Positions 12,566-46,039 of a stretch of 64,000 bases of DNA are shown here, one piece after another. Numbering within the stretch: position 1 is the first letter of the stretch; each line of letters starts with the position of its first letter. The DNA lies in contig QVRM01001774.1 in NCBI GenBank assembly GCA_003439945.1, positions 33,501 to 97,500 of the forward strand, in the 5' to 3' direction. A program made the position numbers and the translations under genes. The DNA comes from Dermanyssus gallinae. Lineage: Eukaryota > Arthropoda > Arachnida > Mesostigmata > Dermanyssidae. The notes under the pieces are model-generated. The model worked only from the letters and a program-made list of their open reading frames with translations, did no database searches and was not told where the DNA came from.

Positions 12566-13535
12566 TTAGAGAAACATAGATTTATTCTTGTCGAGATTCT
12601 TGAGCTTGTTTGGTGTTGACTTGGGAGATATGGGTCCTAAGGCAGTGATTTTTAGGTTAAATATGCTAATTACAGTCGTAAGGTTACCTCGACGGAGATC
12701 ACTCAACACCATGGCTAAGGAACCCGCGTGTACATTCCTTTCTTCAATATGCCTAGTAAACACAACTTTGACAACTTTGATTCTAGTGTTACCTCCAAGT
12801 AATTGAAGTTGTTAACCAATTTTAGTGTATACTTATTTATCTTTTTATTACACTCATTTTGAGCATAAGTTTCTCCTCTGTTAAATCGCGTAACGCTTGT
12901 TTTTGGCACGTTGATGTTCGGCATATTTTTGCAACACCGTCGTGCAAGCTCATTCATGTAAAATTGGTGGCGCAGTCTCCATTTACCTCTCGGAGGAACT
13001 TTTTAGGGTTAGCCGCGTACAGTATAAGTGAAAATGGGCTAACTATCACCCTGTGCCGCACCAATTGTTTGAGAGACCTCCTTGGTAATTCCGTGGGCCC
13101 CGTTTATAATTGTGATACGTTGACCGGCTAAAATATCCCTGATGTGCTTCTACACTCGGCTTTTAATGCAAACATGTCTTCGCGGAGTCATGAGTAAAGA
13201 CCGATATTTAGGGACGGCATCAAAAGCTGCGTTAAAATGAATAAAAGCTGCGCAAGTCACATTATGTGTTATTCACATCTTGAGGTTTCTATGTGTTCTA
13301 TAACATGTGTAGGTGCTCTTTCAGCCGAACTCTCTTAAAGAAATAATCTTTGCTCGGCTGGTAAGTTCTTGCAACAGAATAAGCCTTTTAACAAACAGCG
13401 TTGTAAGAACTTGTCTGGCAAGCGGTATACCGCGGTAGTTTTCCGGCTTTGAGTCAGAAGTGTCTTTAATGTCAACCTTTTTCTAGAATATATTTTTCCT
13501 CCATTGGTTTGCGATTGCGCCTTGTTCTGAAAAAA
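12566..13535 (-). pseudogene. Decayed LINE reverse transcriptase, second family
   Basis: Minus-strand frames recall the RT order of a non-LTR element: ENYRGIPLARQVLTTLF near 13430 (usual NYRGISLLSV), AFIHFNAAFDAVPKYR near 13230 (motif A, AFDxVP), TIINGAHGITKEVSQTIG then AAQGDS near 13080 (motif B), and VNNFNYLEVTLESKLS near 12800 (block 7, VNxFxYLGV). The YADD segment was not seen. Multiple stops and frameshifts. The NYRGISL and VNxFxYLGVxL style differs from the CR1-like copies on either side. Confidence 0.65.
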
Positions 13536-14139
13536 ATAAAGTTTACATTTTTTCTATATAAATGCAGGCCAACAATGGGGGAAGCTAGTTTAAGCTACAG
13601 CTAGCCAATACAGGATTGCAATCCACCGCAGTATAATCTAGAATAAAAAACGGTTATACAGCGGCACGAGGGGTATACATTGACGGTCAATGGCACGAAT
13701 ACATTGAATTATTGGTTCGCGTGGGAGCGCTAGATCAGTAAAGCGGATCGATTTAAATGGATTGTAATTAATTAATAATAATAATTTAAAAAAATAGGTC
13801 ACTCCAACATCTGAAATTAAGGTAAAAAACGTATTGTTAGCTAGCTATTGTTTGCCTTCGCTAGACTAAAATAGAAACCTCCTTTATTTACTGAATAAAG
13901 GGTGGAAGGAGGCAGGGATTCAGTAAAGCCCACGAAACCGTCTTGGTGTGCGATTCTATGGCTACACGCCACGTTATCAATTGATTGAACTACCACACTA
14001 TTGGTTTTCTCGCAATTCCTACGACACATGTTGGTAGTCGCATCATTTGGCGCTTCTACTGTCACATCGAAGAAGCGGTCAATAAGCCGAGAAGTTCTCA
14101 CAGGCAGCAATAGTACTACTGCGGCCAAAGGTTTACATC
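13536..14139. other. Spacer between two LINE fragments
   Basis: Contains an unassigned 95-codon minus-strand frame (13841-14128). No homology recognised; it could be the eroded 3' part of the LINE that follows. Confidence 0.35.
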
Positions 14140-16160
14140 ATTCAATTCGATATACGTCTTCTACATAGACTATTTATGATTCTTCTCTGAATGCCTTTAA
14201 TTATACCCATGTGTTTGCACAAATAGCGGGCTCCAGATTGACGAGCAATATAAACATCTAAATAACGCAATTGCTCAAGACGGATATAGATATTTTTGTG
14301 ATAGATGATGAAAGCAACGGAACAGCATGTCCACAAGTGCAGATGCTGATTTGACTAAATCTCGAAAATTTGCAGAAAACGCAAAGTACTTTGATATTTA
14401 TACACCAAGGTCTTGTGCAAAATTGGCTGTCCAGTCGAATCGATAGTACAGATTGAAAAGGTCATGTTTCAAAACGAGACATTTTGAAACGGACAGCTTC
14501 ATCCCATTGTCACTGCACCAATGGCAGATGCCGTCGACAGCAGACTGTAGCTTAGTATACGCTGAGGGAGATTGTAAGAAATATATATTTTTAGCTCGTA
14601 AATGTACGAAATTTATTTAACACTCGACGGAATATAAGATTTTGTCTAAAATAAATATTGCGTACAGCAGAGGAGAAAGGCAGCGTTACTGTGGGACGCC
14701 GTACAGAGGTAGTCATAGCTCAATAAGAACTTCCTTGTGTTTAATATGCGGTTTAGGTGTCTGTAAGCTGTTCTTGAGCATTTTTATCTTGCCAACAATA
14801 TGTTTAGTATCGACTTCATCAAAAGCACTTCGGTCTGGTCGAAGTATATCGAATAAAAGTCTTTGTTGGCGTTTATGTAGAAGGCTTAGTATGTTGCCAT
14901 TACTAATAGCTGCGTGCACGCATAGCGTCGAGGTACATATCTGTGTTGGAATGTATCAAAAAGAATATTCGCGGTCATATAATTGGTTATGTGTCTGACA
15001 AAAATCCTTTCAAAAACGGTACAGGCAGTGGAGCGTTGACCCATTCCTATGCATTGGCGGTATAATGCTCTGCTTAAAGAGATCTGGGACTATGGCGTCA
15101 TTTTATGGCCATTTGCTCTAAACTTGCTTTATGAGTTCTGCTAAAAAAATTGCTAGTTTAAAAATATAAGGGCGATGCCATCAGGTGTGTGTACTTGTGA
15201 CTGCATTTTGGTTTGAGGCACAAGGGTGGTATCTGAAATAGATAAATATGAAACTAATTAAACTCGATAGGCATGTCAGGATATATCGTATGATTACGAA
15301 GCCATGGGTGAGGCGGAGGCTACTGAAACAGAGTCAAACAAAGAGGAGAACTGATATGCTAGTAGTCTAACCAATCTCTTCGTCTGTCAGAGTGCGAGGC
15401 TGATTCCAGGGCATCTTGGTGGGCATCTATCGATGGTGAGGCGAGAGTTAAAGTAGCGGAGCAGAGGTCAGCTCTTCTTGACGTTTATGCTTATCTCGGT
15501 CAGGATGCGAGACGCTTTTTTCCTCTCATGAGTTTCCGATCATTCGCAGTGGACGAGACAGGGGCTAGGTGCGGAGAGATTGGTCGTTTAAGCCTACATA
15601 TGGGTTTCTTGCCACATTAGGAGCAAGGCGTTAGTTATAACGCGACAGCACCACCTGAACTTTTGGCACGTTTTGTCAACATCGTAGCGGTCTAACAAGC
15701 ACACCTTCCAGTCGATCAGGTTGTGGTGATTGGCCATTATCTCGATGTTCACTTGTTAAAAGTTGAATCCACGCAGCGGTTGAACTGCTTTAATAACGTC
15801 AATTTAGAGACCAAACTTAGCGAGCTTCACACCAGAGCTCACACTAGGGCCGCGGATGTCAATGTTGTCGGTTGCGTCAGGATAAGTGATCAGCAGAATA
15901 TGGATGATGGGACCAGAGTTGTGCGTGGGGCCAAAGATAAGCTGGATTAGATTGCTTTCACGCTGCACGCTGACGAAAAGAGCTCCTATTGACTCAGCGG
16001 TGGAGGGTTTTGCAGTGGTCCAGTCGATTCGGGGTAAATTGAAGTCGCCAATGATGGTCACGGAAGCATCAAAATGACAGTGGAAGTTGGCAGCGTCGCA
16101 GCCTTCGTTAATCCGTTGCGCGCAACGCAGATTTATTGGAATTCGATGCACCAACACAGC
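14140..16160 (-). pseudogene. CR1-like LINE remnant (endonuclease and RT C-terminus)
   Basis: Near 16050 the minus strand encodes VTIIGDFNLPRIDW, the catalytic GDFN block of the apurinic/apyrimidinic-type endonuclease, followed by LIQLIFGPTHNSG. Near 14500 it reads LQSAVDGICHWCSDNGMKLS and SKCLVLKH, the post-YADD part of RT, then DLVKSASALVDM and YCSSIWSPLF. The RT core between is not recognisable apart from a FDEVDTKHI-like stretch at about 14820. Family resembles the copy at 9701-11115. Dead. Confidence 0.75.
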
Positions 16161-17211
16161 AAAGACGAAACTTGTTGTGCGGAGAGAGTAGATCTACTGC
16201 AATGAGTTCACCGGGTATTTTTTTTCTTTGAGCTTAACTGGTAAAATGGATAATGCACACTGGGCGTCGTTGTTACAGCCACGGCGGCCGCGGTATTGTC
16301 TCTGGAGATTATTTCACCTAGCAAAAATAGTTACTATTCTTGCCGTTTAGGCTGTTGACCTTTGCGGTGATAATTTTTACCTCGCAGATAAATTATGCGA
16401 ATCTTTTTGCCGTAATTTAGGATTCTCGATTTTTAAGGAGCGCCTCTACAAGGACTCATTATATCACGGAGTTTCACAGTCTTAGGGTCCGGGACAGTGG
16501 CTCTTGTTGTCGGCTAACCAAATATATCACCCTATACAGGTATAGCATTTAAACGAATTAAAACTAAAATATACAAATACGGCTCTCGAGCCACGGTCCA
16601 GCCGGAAGCATCAGAAGGTATTGTTGCGAAATAGCTTAGCGTTCGTTCTAGGCTGACAGAACTAGATTTCACACAGAGTGGCAACGCGGTCTAGGGGACT
16701 AGAGCGTTAGTCATGGGGGGTGCCGCAGTGCGATCTCTGTTGTTGATTGAACTCTGTTTGAGCGTCGCTTATCGAGGATAGATGATAGACTATATACCGC
16801 TGAAAGTCAGCAATAGTGCTGCCACTGGAACTGTTGAGGCAACACCAGATATCTCAACATGTCATGCCCTAAGTGCATTGAAGATATGCCTCACGGTGAG
16901 TCTGTAGGGAAAAGAGGATATTTTGGAATTAAAAATAATTTCTTTAAAACATTTCAATTTCTAGGTCTCACACAGAAAAATTAGATCAACATTTTACAGA
17001 GAATACACCGTAAGAGAGAATGCAATCAATAGCACCTTTTAGTGTTTAAGTTAATCACGTTTTAGTGCGGCTGACGACCGACGAAACACGCTGTAACAGC
17101 CCCACACCAAGAGCTCGAAAATCAATTTGGCAAAAACTAGACATTGCGCTTTAACAGATGAGAAGCGTACGCCTCATACCACCTACCACATAAACTACCA
17201 CATAAATATAC
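16161..17211. other. No recognised feature
   Basis: Spacer. A weak tRNA-like stretch (GTCTAGGGGACTAGAGCGTTA) near 16690 lacks a good B box and is not called as a SINE. Confidence 0.35.
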
Positions 17212-17403
17212 ACCGACTCTTTGAAATAGTCAAAAAACATATAGACCGACTCTTTGAGAAAGTCAACATAAATATATACCGACTCTTTGAGATAGTCAAC
17301 ATAATTATAAACGGACTCTTTGAGGTAGTCAACACAAGTATAAACCGACGACTCTTTGAGATAGTCATCATAAATATAAACCGACTCTTTGAGACCGTCA
17401 ACA
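17212..17403. repeat. 33-bp minisatellite, six units
   Basis: Six tandem units with core CCGACTCTTTGAGATAGTCA plus AT-rich filler, period 33 bp (one unit has 3 extra bases). Because the period is a multiple of three, both strands show long open frames of 11-residue repeats. The last unit runs into VNNFTYLGV, a LINE RT motif, so the array seems to have grown out of a retrotransposon fragment. Confidence 0.92.
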
Positions 17404-18125
17404 ACTTCACCTACCTTGGAGTTACCGAAATTCCCAAACTGTCCTTTTAGTACGCATCGTACGGCCAGGTACAAGCAGAAATCAGAAGCCACTATTAGCC
17501 TACTTCAGTAAGCTGCGCGACGACTGTATGATGACAGTTTTGAGCGTATTATGCCTTAAAGTACTGCCGATTTTTTTACATTGTTTACTCACGATTACAG
17601 CGGACCGCACATAACATGCAAGGCTTGAGCAAAATGAAGCCGCACTAAGCTAGACAAATGCTGTGATTGGCAAAGGAGATCTCACTTGCAGCCGAACTGC
17701 ATAAGGAACAAGCGCCAATTGAAAATCTAACGCTTGGCTATCTTTATTTAGCCCCGAGACACTTTGTGACTATCGCGGATTTATATAAAATAGAAATTTA
17801 GAATTCGTCTGCAAAAAATAAACTGAAGGTCTAGCCTTCCGCAATTTTTCTTCTATTAATTCCACCAAAAATATCGCACTTAGTCAAGCCAAGTGACATA
17901 AATACGACCACTATATATGATATAAAACCAAACTGTTTAAGCACGGATTATTGTGTTTGCAACTTCTGCATGCATTATGATATTGAACGTTATCATATAC
18001 TCGTATATGATCACAGCAACCTCAACCACGTATTGTCAAGCTAAACCATTCTGTTCCGCCACTACCAATGATATGGTGATATGAACTAAAATACATATTA
18101 AGAGAGTGAGATGCTATAAAATGGT
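17404..18125. other. No recognised feature
   Basis: AT-rich spacer up to the 5' truncation point of the RLE-type LINE. Confidence 0.4.
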
Positions 18126-19912
18126 ACGGCACTCCTGAAGTTGGATTTTCGCAATGCATTCAACACCATCCGTAGGGATCACCTCCTTCGTGCGGTTCGG
18201 GATACAGTCCCGGAACTCTTCACCATAGTAGAACACGCGTACAAAGAGCCATCCGTCCTGTTGTTTGGCGCCGAGACGTTATTTTCGACATCGGGCATAC
18301 AGCAGGGGGACCCCTTGGGACCGGCCCTATTCAGCCTGGGGATACGTGAGCTGGTTAACTCCGTTCAAGTGCCATTCAACGCTTGGTACCTAGACGATGG
18401 CACACTTGGTGGACCGATGGTGGACTTGCTCGATGAGGTGCGCAGAGTCCTTGCTTTCGAGGCAGTCAGTGGTCTGGCGCTGAACACGGCCAAATGCGAG
18501 GTGTTCGCTCCGGGGACAGACCCAGACGATCCCTCATTGAGGGCCTTGCTCGAGCTGCTACCGGGGTGTAGAGTCGTGGCTGACCACGAAATAAACCTTC
18601 TTGGCGCACCGGTTCTGCCCTCTGCGCTGCCAGGACAACTCGACCCCTTGATGGACAGATTGTGGGCGATGCAGGAATGTCTACCGCTTGTTGGAGCCCA
18701 CCAGGGACTCTACCTGCTTCGCTCGTCGTTCTCCGCGTGCCGCATCGTACATATTTTACGGTCCATAGACTGCTCAGGCGATTTGAACCATCTTCTCCAA
18801 CCATTCGACGACCAGGTGGTGGAGGCCCTACAGACAGTGCTGAGTCTAACTTACGACCACGAGAGGTGCGCCAGGCGGCCCTCCCCACGTCCATGGGCGG
18901 CCTTGGTCCCCCCTCAGCTCGATCCTTGGCGGGCCCGGCCGTGGCTGCCTCGATGCATGCTACGTCGGATAATGTCCAGCGCCTGCTCCCGCCGGCGGCT
19001 CAGGCAATGTTCGAGGCGGCTCGTGACGATATAGCGACTGGACTGCAAGCTTCATCGCCTGGTCCCGATAGACTAGCCTGCCAGAGGGCCTAGGCCGAGA
19101 AGGCTCACGAAGCTTCGCTTAGTTCGCTGCTTGAAGAATGCAGGGATGACCAGGACAAGGCACGCCTTTTAGCTGTCGCTCGCCCAGGAGCAAGCGACTG
19201 GTTGCATGCACTACCCGCTGACTCACTGGGTACCCGCCTTGATGACCAATCCACCCGGATATGCGTTGGCCTTAGATTGGGGGCTGATTTGGTTGAGCCA
19301 CACAGATGCTCTTGTGGCGAGCCCGTTGGGCGACTCGCCAGACACGGCCTGTCTTGCGCTCACGCAGCGGGCCGGCGCCCAAGACACACTGCCCTCAATG
19401 AAATGCTTGCAAGATCGCTGCGGAGGGCGGGGATTCCGTGCGTCCTGGAACCACCTGGGCTTTTAAGAGACGACGGTAAGCGCCCCGACGGTATGACTTT
19501 GATACCCTTCTATAAGGGTCGTTCCCTGGTGTGGGATGCGACGGTGACCGACTCTCTGACCCCTTTCCTTGTCGGTCCCGGCGCGTCCCGCCCGGGGACT
19601 GCCGTTACGCGAGCTGAGACCTCAAAGATGAGAAAGTATGCGGACCTAAGTCGGGCGCACCACTTTTCGCCATTCGCGTTCGAGACGATGGGTGGCCCTG
19701 GGCCCCTCACGGTAACATTGATCTCTCGAGTTGGCGACGCATTACGGCAGGCGACAATGGACAAGAGGGCGCACGCCTTCTTCTCCCAGCGACTGTCCCT
19801 GGCGATCCAAAGAGGTAACGCGACCTCAGTGCTCGGAACTATGAGAGACTGGATGGACCCGGACCTTCGTGCCAGGGGGCGGGCAGGACTTCCTCACGGG
19901 CATGAGCGATAG
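18126..19912 (+). pseudogene. 5'-truncated LINE with reverse transcriptase and restriction-like endonuclease (R2/NeSL-like)
   Basis: Best preserved transposon in the window. It starts inside RT at LLKLDFRNAFNTIRRD (motif A), then GIQQGDPLGPALFSL (motif B), WYLDDGTLGG (catalytic Asp pair near 18393) and LNTAKCEVF. A frameshift near 18850-18870 moves the frame before QAALPTSMGGLGP. A TAG at 19091-19093 interrupts the new frame, which then continues to 19912. After RT come a Cys-x-Cys-x8-His-x3-Cys zinc knuckle near 19310 and the PD-(D/E)xK-type endonuclease signature RPDG (19481-19492) with WDAT (19532-19543). The C-terminus has FSPFAFETMGG. In this class the endonuclease follows RT and nicks the target for reverse transcription. 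One shift and one stop make it inactive but young compared with its neighbours. Confidence 0.93.
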
Positions 19913-20153
19913 AGCGACTACGGCGCGCAGAAGGAGCAACTAGGTCGACGAGCAGCAACGCCGTGAAGCATTTTATATATTCTTCTAAATTATAATGAAA
20001 TAAATCTGCTATAAAATAGAAGACCATTCGGTAAGTAAAATAACACATAGCCAATATTAATTACACAAAAATAACGTTTAATTTTTATTCTTCAACGTGG
20101 TTGCCGTCAAGCCATGTAAGCCAGGTTCAGTCGTTTGTAGATGGCGCAAAGTC

Positions 20154-20166
20154 TCAACGAAGGATT
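20154..20166. repeat. Target-site duplication of SINE C, left
   Basis: TCAACGAAGGATT, repeated exactly at 20361-20373. Confidence 0.9.
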
Positions 20167-20360
20167 TTTTTTTTTTTTTTTTGTGGAGGAGGTTTTAAAT
20201 GCAGTTACGCACTATCGCTACGAGTCTCTATCTCTAGCAGTGTGGGACTCGACCCCAACGGTTGGATGTTACTCCGTTGAGACCCATACCCACTAAACGC
20301 ACCTCCCCCCTTAAGCTTCACTCTCTGATAGCCCAGATCTTCATAAAACAGTACTATGGA
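20167..20360 (-). mobile_element. SINE C, tRNA-derived, with poly(A) and target duplications
   Basis: A 194-bp insertion flanked by perfect 13-bp duplications. On the minus strand it has an A-box-like TTAGTGGGTATGGG, a B box GGGTCGAGTCCC, and ends in a poly(A) tail (T run on the plus strand at about 20167-20182). This is the normal structure of a LINE-mobilised, pol III-transcribed SINE. Unlike family A in sequence. Confidence 0.88.
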
Positions 20361-20373
20361 TCAACGAAGGATT
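20361..20373. repeat. Target-site duplication of SINE C, right
   Basis: TCAACGAAGGATT, identical to 20154-20166. Confidence 0.9.
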
Positions 20374-20831
20374 AATCGCTTATTTATCATCCAATATTGT
20401 CCGTATTTATTCAAGTTCAAATCATTCACGGTCGGACCATGACATTTGGATCCCTGCGAACGTGTGCACCATTACGGGGGATCCAGTGTAGGGACCAGCC
20501 ATTTCTGGAGGGTTCCTCGTCCTCTGGAGGGGTCCTTTGGAGGGTTTCTCATCCATACTACACTTAGTCCTGCCGAGGAGGACGATTTAAATAAGATTAT
20601 AGAAAGACCAAATACTGCGTTTTTACAACAGCGTCAACTGCGTTAACTTGTTTAATAAATCAATTAATAATTGTTCCTGAACACGGGCGCAAAAGGGCAC
20701 AGCCAGTCTTTAAAAGCAAAAGAAGTTCTACAGAGTCAAAACAATACAGGGGCATCGCCTCAAATCGTGCCGTATAAAAGATGTTTTACAAGACATTGCA
20801 CGCCATGTAGGAAAGAGTTTTCGTGAAAATG

Positions 20832-20834
<3 letters not shown>
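20374..20834. other. No recognised feature
   Basis: Spacer. It contains an internal near-repeat of GGAGGGTTCCTCGTCCTCTG-like words around 20500-20550. Confidence 0.4.

Positions 20835-20885
<51 letters not shown>
20835..20885. repeat. (TA)n
   Basis: About 50 bp of perfect TA. Confidence 0.95.
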
Positions 20886-20887
<2 letters not shown>

Positions 20888-21010
20888 AAACTTGGTTTGG
20901 CCGCGTAGCCTATCGGACTCGCTTGTTAACAATTATTAGAGGCGATTTTAAAGGTAAAAGGTTTCATTGTCGAGGCTCTTCATTAAGCAACCACATCTAC
21001 TTCAAAAGCG
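20886..21010 (+). repeat. Possible tRNA-like SINE head
   Basis: TTGGCCGCGTAGCCTATCGG directly after the TA tract resembles an A box region of a tRNA. The candidate B box (TTGTCGAGGCTC) is weak. No tail or target duplication found. Confidence 0.3.
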
Positions 21011-21439
21011 GATAACACCTAATTTACAATCAGATTCAGCAGGCGGTAGGCGTACTGCTAGAACACGCCGCTAGTCTGTTCCCATTCTACTATCTACAAA
21101 TCAAGATAAAACATGTAAAATCAATCCGCACACCTATTTTATCAGCCGAAAATCTTGCGCGACAATCGCCAACACACGGGCACATCTAAATGTATTTTTT
21201 TTACTGCGTACGGTCGCAACACCGAGATGGCTGCAAACGCCGGAGGCTGCAAAGCAACCGCAAATTCTCAAATAGGTAGGTAGAGCTAGTAAATGGCATA
21301 ATCCTTTTTTGTACTCGCTTAGAAGAAGGCCATACCTAATGCCAATTGTAGATTACGACTGCAATTAATGTGAGCATGCAAAATAGGCCGACATCACCAA
21401 AACGTGATTGTGTTGCTCTGCGCCATCGAATGAGCATTC

Positions 21440-21600
21440 GCCGATTCTGACTGTGTTTTCACGTGATCTCACGCTGAGATCTCACGCCGCGTGAAGTCGT
21501 TCCATTCCGCCGCCCATATCTCGAGTCGTTGAAGTCGTTGGATGTTTCGGTTAGTGAGACCCTGCCGTTTGATCAGTTGAAACGTTGCAAAAACGAAACC
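21440..21600 (+). promoter_or_regulatory. Putative promoter / 5' UTR of gene 2
   Basis: GC-richer stretch directly upstream of the start codon. It holds an E-box palindrome TCACGTGA at about 21460, two copies of GATCTCACGC, and a CGCGTGA, spaced within 40 bp. Start context AAACGAAACCATGG is close to a Kozak consensus. No TATA box seen. Transcription start not defined. Confidence 0.4.
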
Positions 21601-42883
<21,283 letters not shown>

Positions 42884-42993
42884 CTGGTGCACGCCGTCTT
42901 CTACACGCCTTTAAACATGATTCTAGTACGTTTTTTTTAAACAAAAGCTTTGCGCTTTTTTCACTTACATGTTTGCGGCAGTGAGCTAACACA

Positions 42994-42997
42994 TATA

Positions 42998-43049
<52 letters not shown>

Positions 43050-43197
43050 AAAAGAGATAGCTGGAAATGTTGAGGTAATTGCAAAGATACTTGAGTAACT
43101 GACTGTGTATATATTATATATATAATATACTGTGCTAAATATTGCATTTGTTTATATTTATATATATATATATATATATTTATATTCATATATACGT
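42994..43197. repeat. Two (TA)n arrays and ATAT-rich link
   Basis: TA runs at about 42997-43047 and 43155-43197. Confidence 0.93.
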
Positions 43198-43689
43198 GTA
43201 CGCTATAGTTGTATGGACAGGCTACTCTAGAGAAGTCTGGCATTGTTACCAGCAGTAGGGCACGTAAAAAGGAGATTCCGTCAATCCAACGCACGCACGC
43301 ATGCCCACGTGCAAAACCTCCCGTTGTATTAAATGAATCAAAATAGATGTGAAACACCGCTCCCGTTCACCAACGGACAAACAATTCCAGACGTCATCTG
43401 TTTGCTGAACTGCAAATTTGGCTGCATGAAATTAAGCGGACAAAAATTGAGCGGCTAGCATCCTCTTTTCTCTCTCTCGCTCTCTCTCAAGCTCGAGCGG
43501 GTTTTAATTTGTGTTCGTGAGTTCATCACATTTTGTGGAGAATTTTCGGCTTTGTCTTTGCGCTGTGTGCCCCATAGGTGGATGCGTATAATGATCTAGT
43601 AATGCTGCGAATCTGCCCGATCAATGAACCTATTGCTATTTTAAAAAGCCCCCAATACAACCCTGTCCTCTCATCCTAGATATTTCAAT
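43198..43689. other. Intergenic, no recognised feature
   Basis: Short (CT)n near 43465-43490. No coding signal. Confidence 0.4.
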
Positions 43690-45330
43690 TTGAGTCAATA
43701 AAACATATGGTCGTCTAACCTATATCCATTCCTAAACCCAAATTGCCATTTCACAGTTCTACTATTCGCTTCTAACCTATTTTGTACCCGGCACTTAAAA
43801 AATTGCATGAAAATACGGCACGTCGTTGTTGTAATAGTTATTGGCCGTCTATTTCTCAATTCATCGCTATTCTTGGGCAGCAAAGATACCTTTCTCGTGC
43901 GCCAACTTTTCGGTATGCTGCTTCCGGCAAAGATGTTATTATAAACTTTAGATAAATAACGCATGTAATCCTCTCCTAACGTCTTTAGTATCTTTATTGT
44001 AATTTCGTCTAACCCGCACGCCGTCTTCCTTTTCATTCTCCTAGTAACTTGTTTTATTTCTTCTACCCCTATGATTATGCATGCATTCATTCTCGGCCTC
44101 CCTTCACTAACTCCATTGCTAGTAAAAAAATAGTGCTTCTACCGCATTATTCTCTTTTTTTTGTGTACACTTTTTCGTGTTCAAGACTAGTCGTGCTTTT
44201 TCCCTCATTGTCTACATATGTCTAGAATCGCTTTACCCGTTGCCGCCTTGGAACCCCCAATATCGGATTAAACTCATGTTCGTCCTGCCGTTTTATCTCT
44301 TTTTGTAAAAAAAACGCTGAAATTTTGCCTGCATATTTTTCCCAGCCCTACTTACTATCATCCTGTGTTCTTTACTCAATTTTTTCTTTCCAATATTGCT
44401 TCCTTATCTCCTCATTTCACCACCCCCTCTTTTCCGCTCTTGCGCCTTTAACTATCTTATAACATTTATCATATTTATCTCGTATTATTGCATGCATTTC
44501 ATCTACATCCATCTCTATGGTGTCCCCTAACAGCTGTTTACCTTCATCTACTTTATGTGCCCATTGCTGACTGTCTATTACCTTTTTGTCTACTTTCAAC
44601 TTAGTTGTAGCTATTCCCCGCCCGTAGCTTCCATCCAATTATGGTCACTGCCAATATTTCATTTCTTTCTTTCATTTATAATCATCTCTCCCACCCAAGG
44701 AAAATCACGGGAGTATTTTTCCTTTGACCATAATTTATTTTACACATGGCTTCCTATTTCCCTGGTTATACGTATATTTTAACGACTACTTTATCTAAAT
44801 TGTGGTATATTTAGCCCTGCCGTTGATACCTATTGTAATAGCATTTTCCTTCTATGTTCTCTCTTCCGCCTAACTAATGGATGTGGGCGTGCATATCTTA
44901 AAGGCCTATAGTTTCCTCACTACTTGCGACCGCCTCTGTTAAATTCACTGTACAATGTTCTTCCCTTCTCTAATGTATTACTCGGCAGCCTGTATACCCT
45001 ATAAAATGTATTACCCCGCTAAGCCCTTTAATGTCAACCGAGTTTTTTCAATTCAATATTTTTCCTATGTATTATGCTTTCTTTATTATTATACCCATTC
45101 CTTCAAACCAATTTTCTCCTGTCCCAATCTTTCTATTTGTTTGTATCCATAGAACCCCGGTGAAACTTCACGTAGACGTCTCTGTTACTACAACTATATT
45201 TACTTCTCTCTTTTCTATCAGTCTGTATAGTTCCTTTAACTTACCCCGTCTCCTACCAGCTCTAATATTTAGCAATGTTACCCGTCGGAAAGAAGCTTCC
45301 TTTTACCTCCTTTTCATTTTTCGATCTCGT
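43690..45330 (-). pseudogene. LINE ORF2 remnant (I/tick-type), endonuclease start and RT start
   Basis: Minus strand, reading right to left. NIRAGRRRGKLKELYRLI and REVNIVVVTETST near 45200 match the start of the endonuclease domain. EMHAIIRDKYDKCYKIVKGA near 44460 matches the linker. GVEEIKQVTRRMKRKTACGL, SSIPKSWRTRKVSLLPK, RNRRPITIT and WQFGFRNGYRLDDH (43700-44070) match RT blocks 0-2. The rest of RT is absent to the left, so the copy is 3'-truncated or cut off. Several stops. Confidence 0.78.
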
Positions 45331-46039
45331 ATCTGGTGTCTGCTTAGGATCTTTCAAGATTTGCGTTGCTTATGGCCAACCTCTGGATCACGTCCAACGC
45401 TGTCTCGTTTCCATTTTGCTGTTGCTGGGCTGTTCGTTTAAATATCTCTTGTCTCTTTGTTTCCTGTATCCATTCCCCCCCCCCAGTTGTCTCCCTGATT
45501 CATGTTAAACGCAGTGCTTGTGTTTCCCCATTCAATCATTTGTTGTGTTCTTCCTCCGTAATGTCCCTCTGTGTTTATATATCCGTTTCCCGACGCCTGA
45601 ACTAGCCTCGTTACATGTCTATACGGCACTTGTCCCTGATCTACAAATTGCGATGGATATTTTTCTTGCCTTTCTTGTATATTTGTGGCTCTTCTCCCTC
45701 TTTTCCGAGTTGTCGTTTCATTCCAAGCCATTTGCAGCGCTGACGGCCAATTGGTCGTGCCGCCATTCCACCTCACCGTAGTGAACACCAGCCGGGGCCA
45801 TGTTTATGCTAACAGCCTTGCAAGCCCCCTATAGTCTCGCCCTGCCTTTCGGTCAACTGTTTCACGCAATGAGGGCAACCATCAACTTTACTCAACGCTT
45901 AGTGCAAAACTTATGAATTTTCCTACTTACTCACTGACCTCCCTAACCGCTTCCATCTCACTTTGCCTGCATTACATCTATTAACCCTCTATGTAACACC
46001 AATCTCTGTTCTACATTATCATTCATATCCATATCTTCT
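45331..46039 (-). pseudogene. LINE inter-ORF or ORF1 C-terminal region
   Basis: Minus-strand frames such as 45438-45788 share the T-rich/A-rich strand bias of the LINE but show no diagnostic motif. A short C run lies at about 45475-45484. Confidence 0.4.

Noticed and set aside
17127..17492. Repeat protein of 11-residue RLFEIVNININ units.
   Set aside because: Open on both strands only because the minisatellite period is 33 bp; no start context, splice signal or known repeat-protein family.
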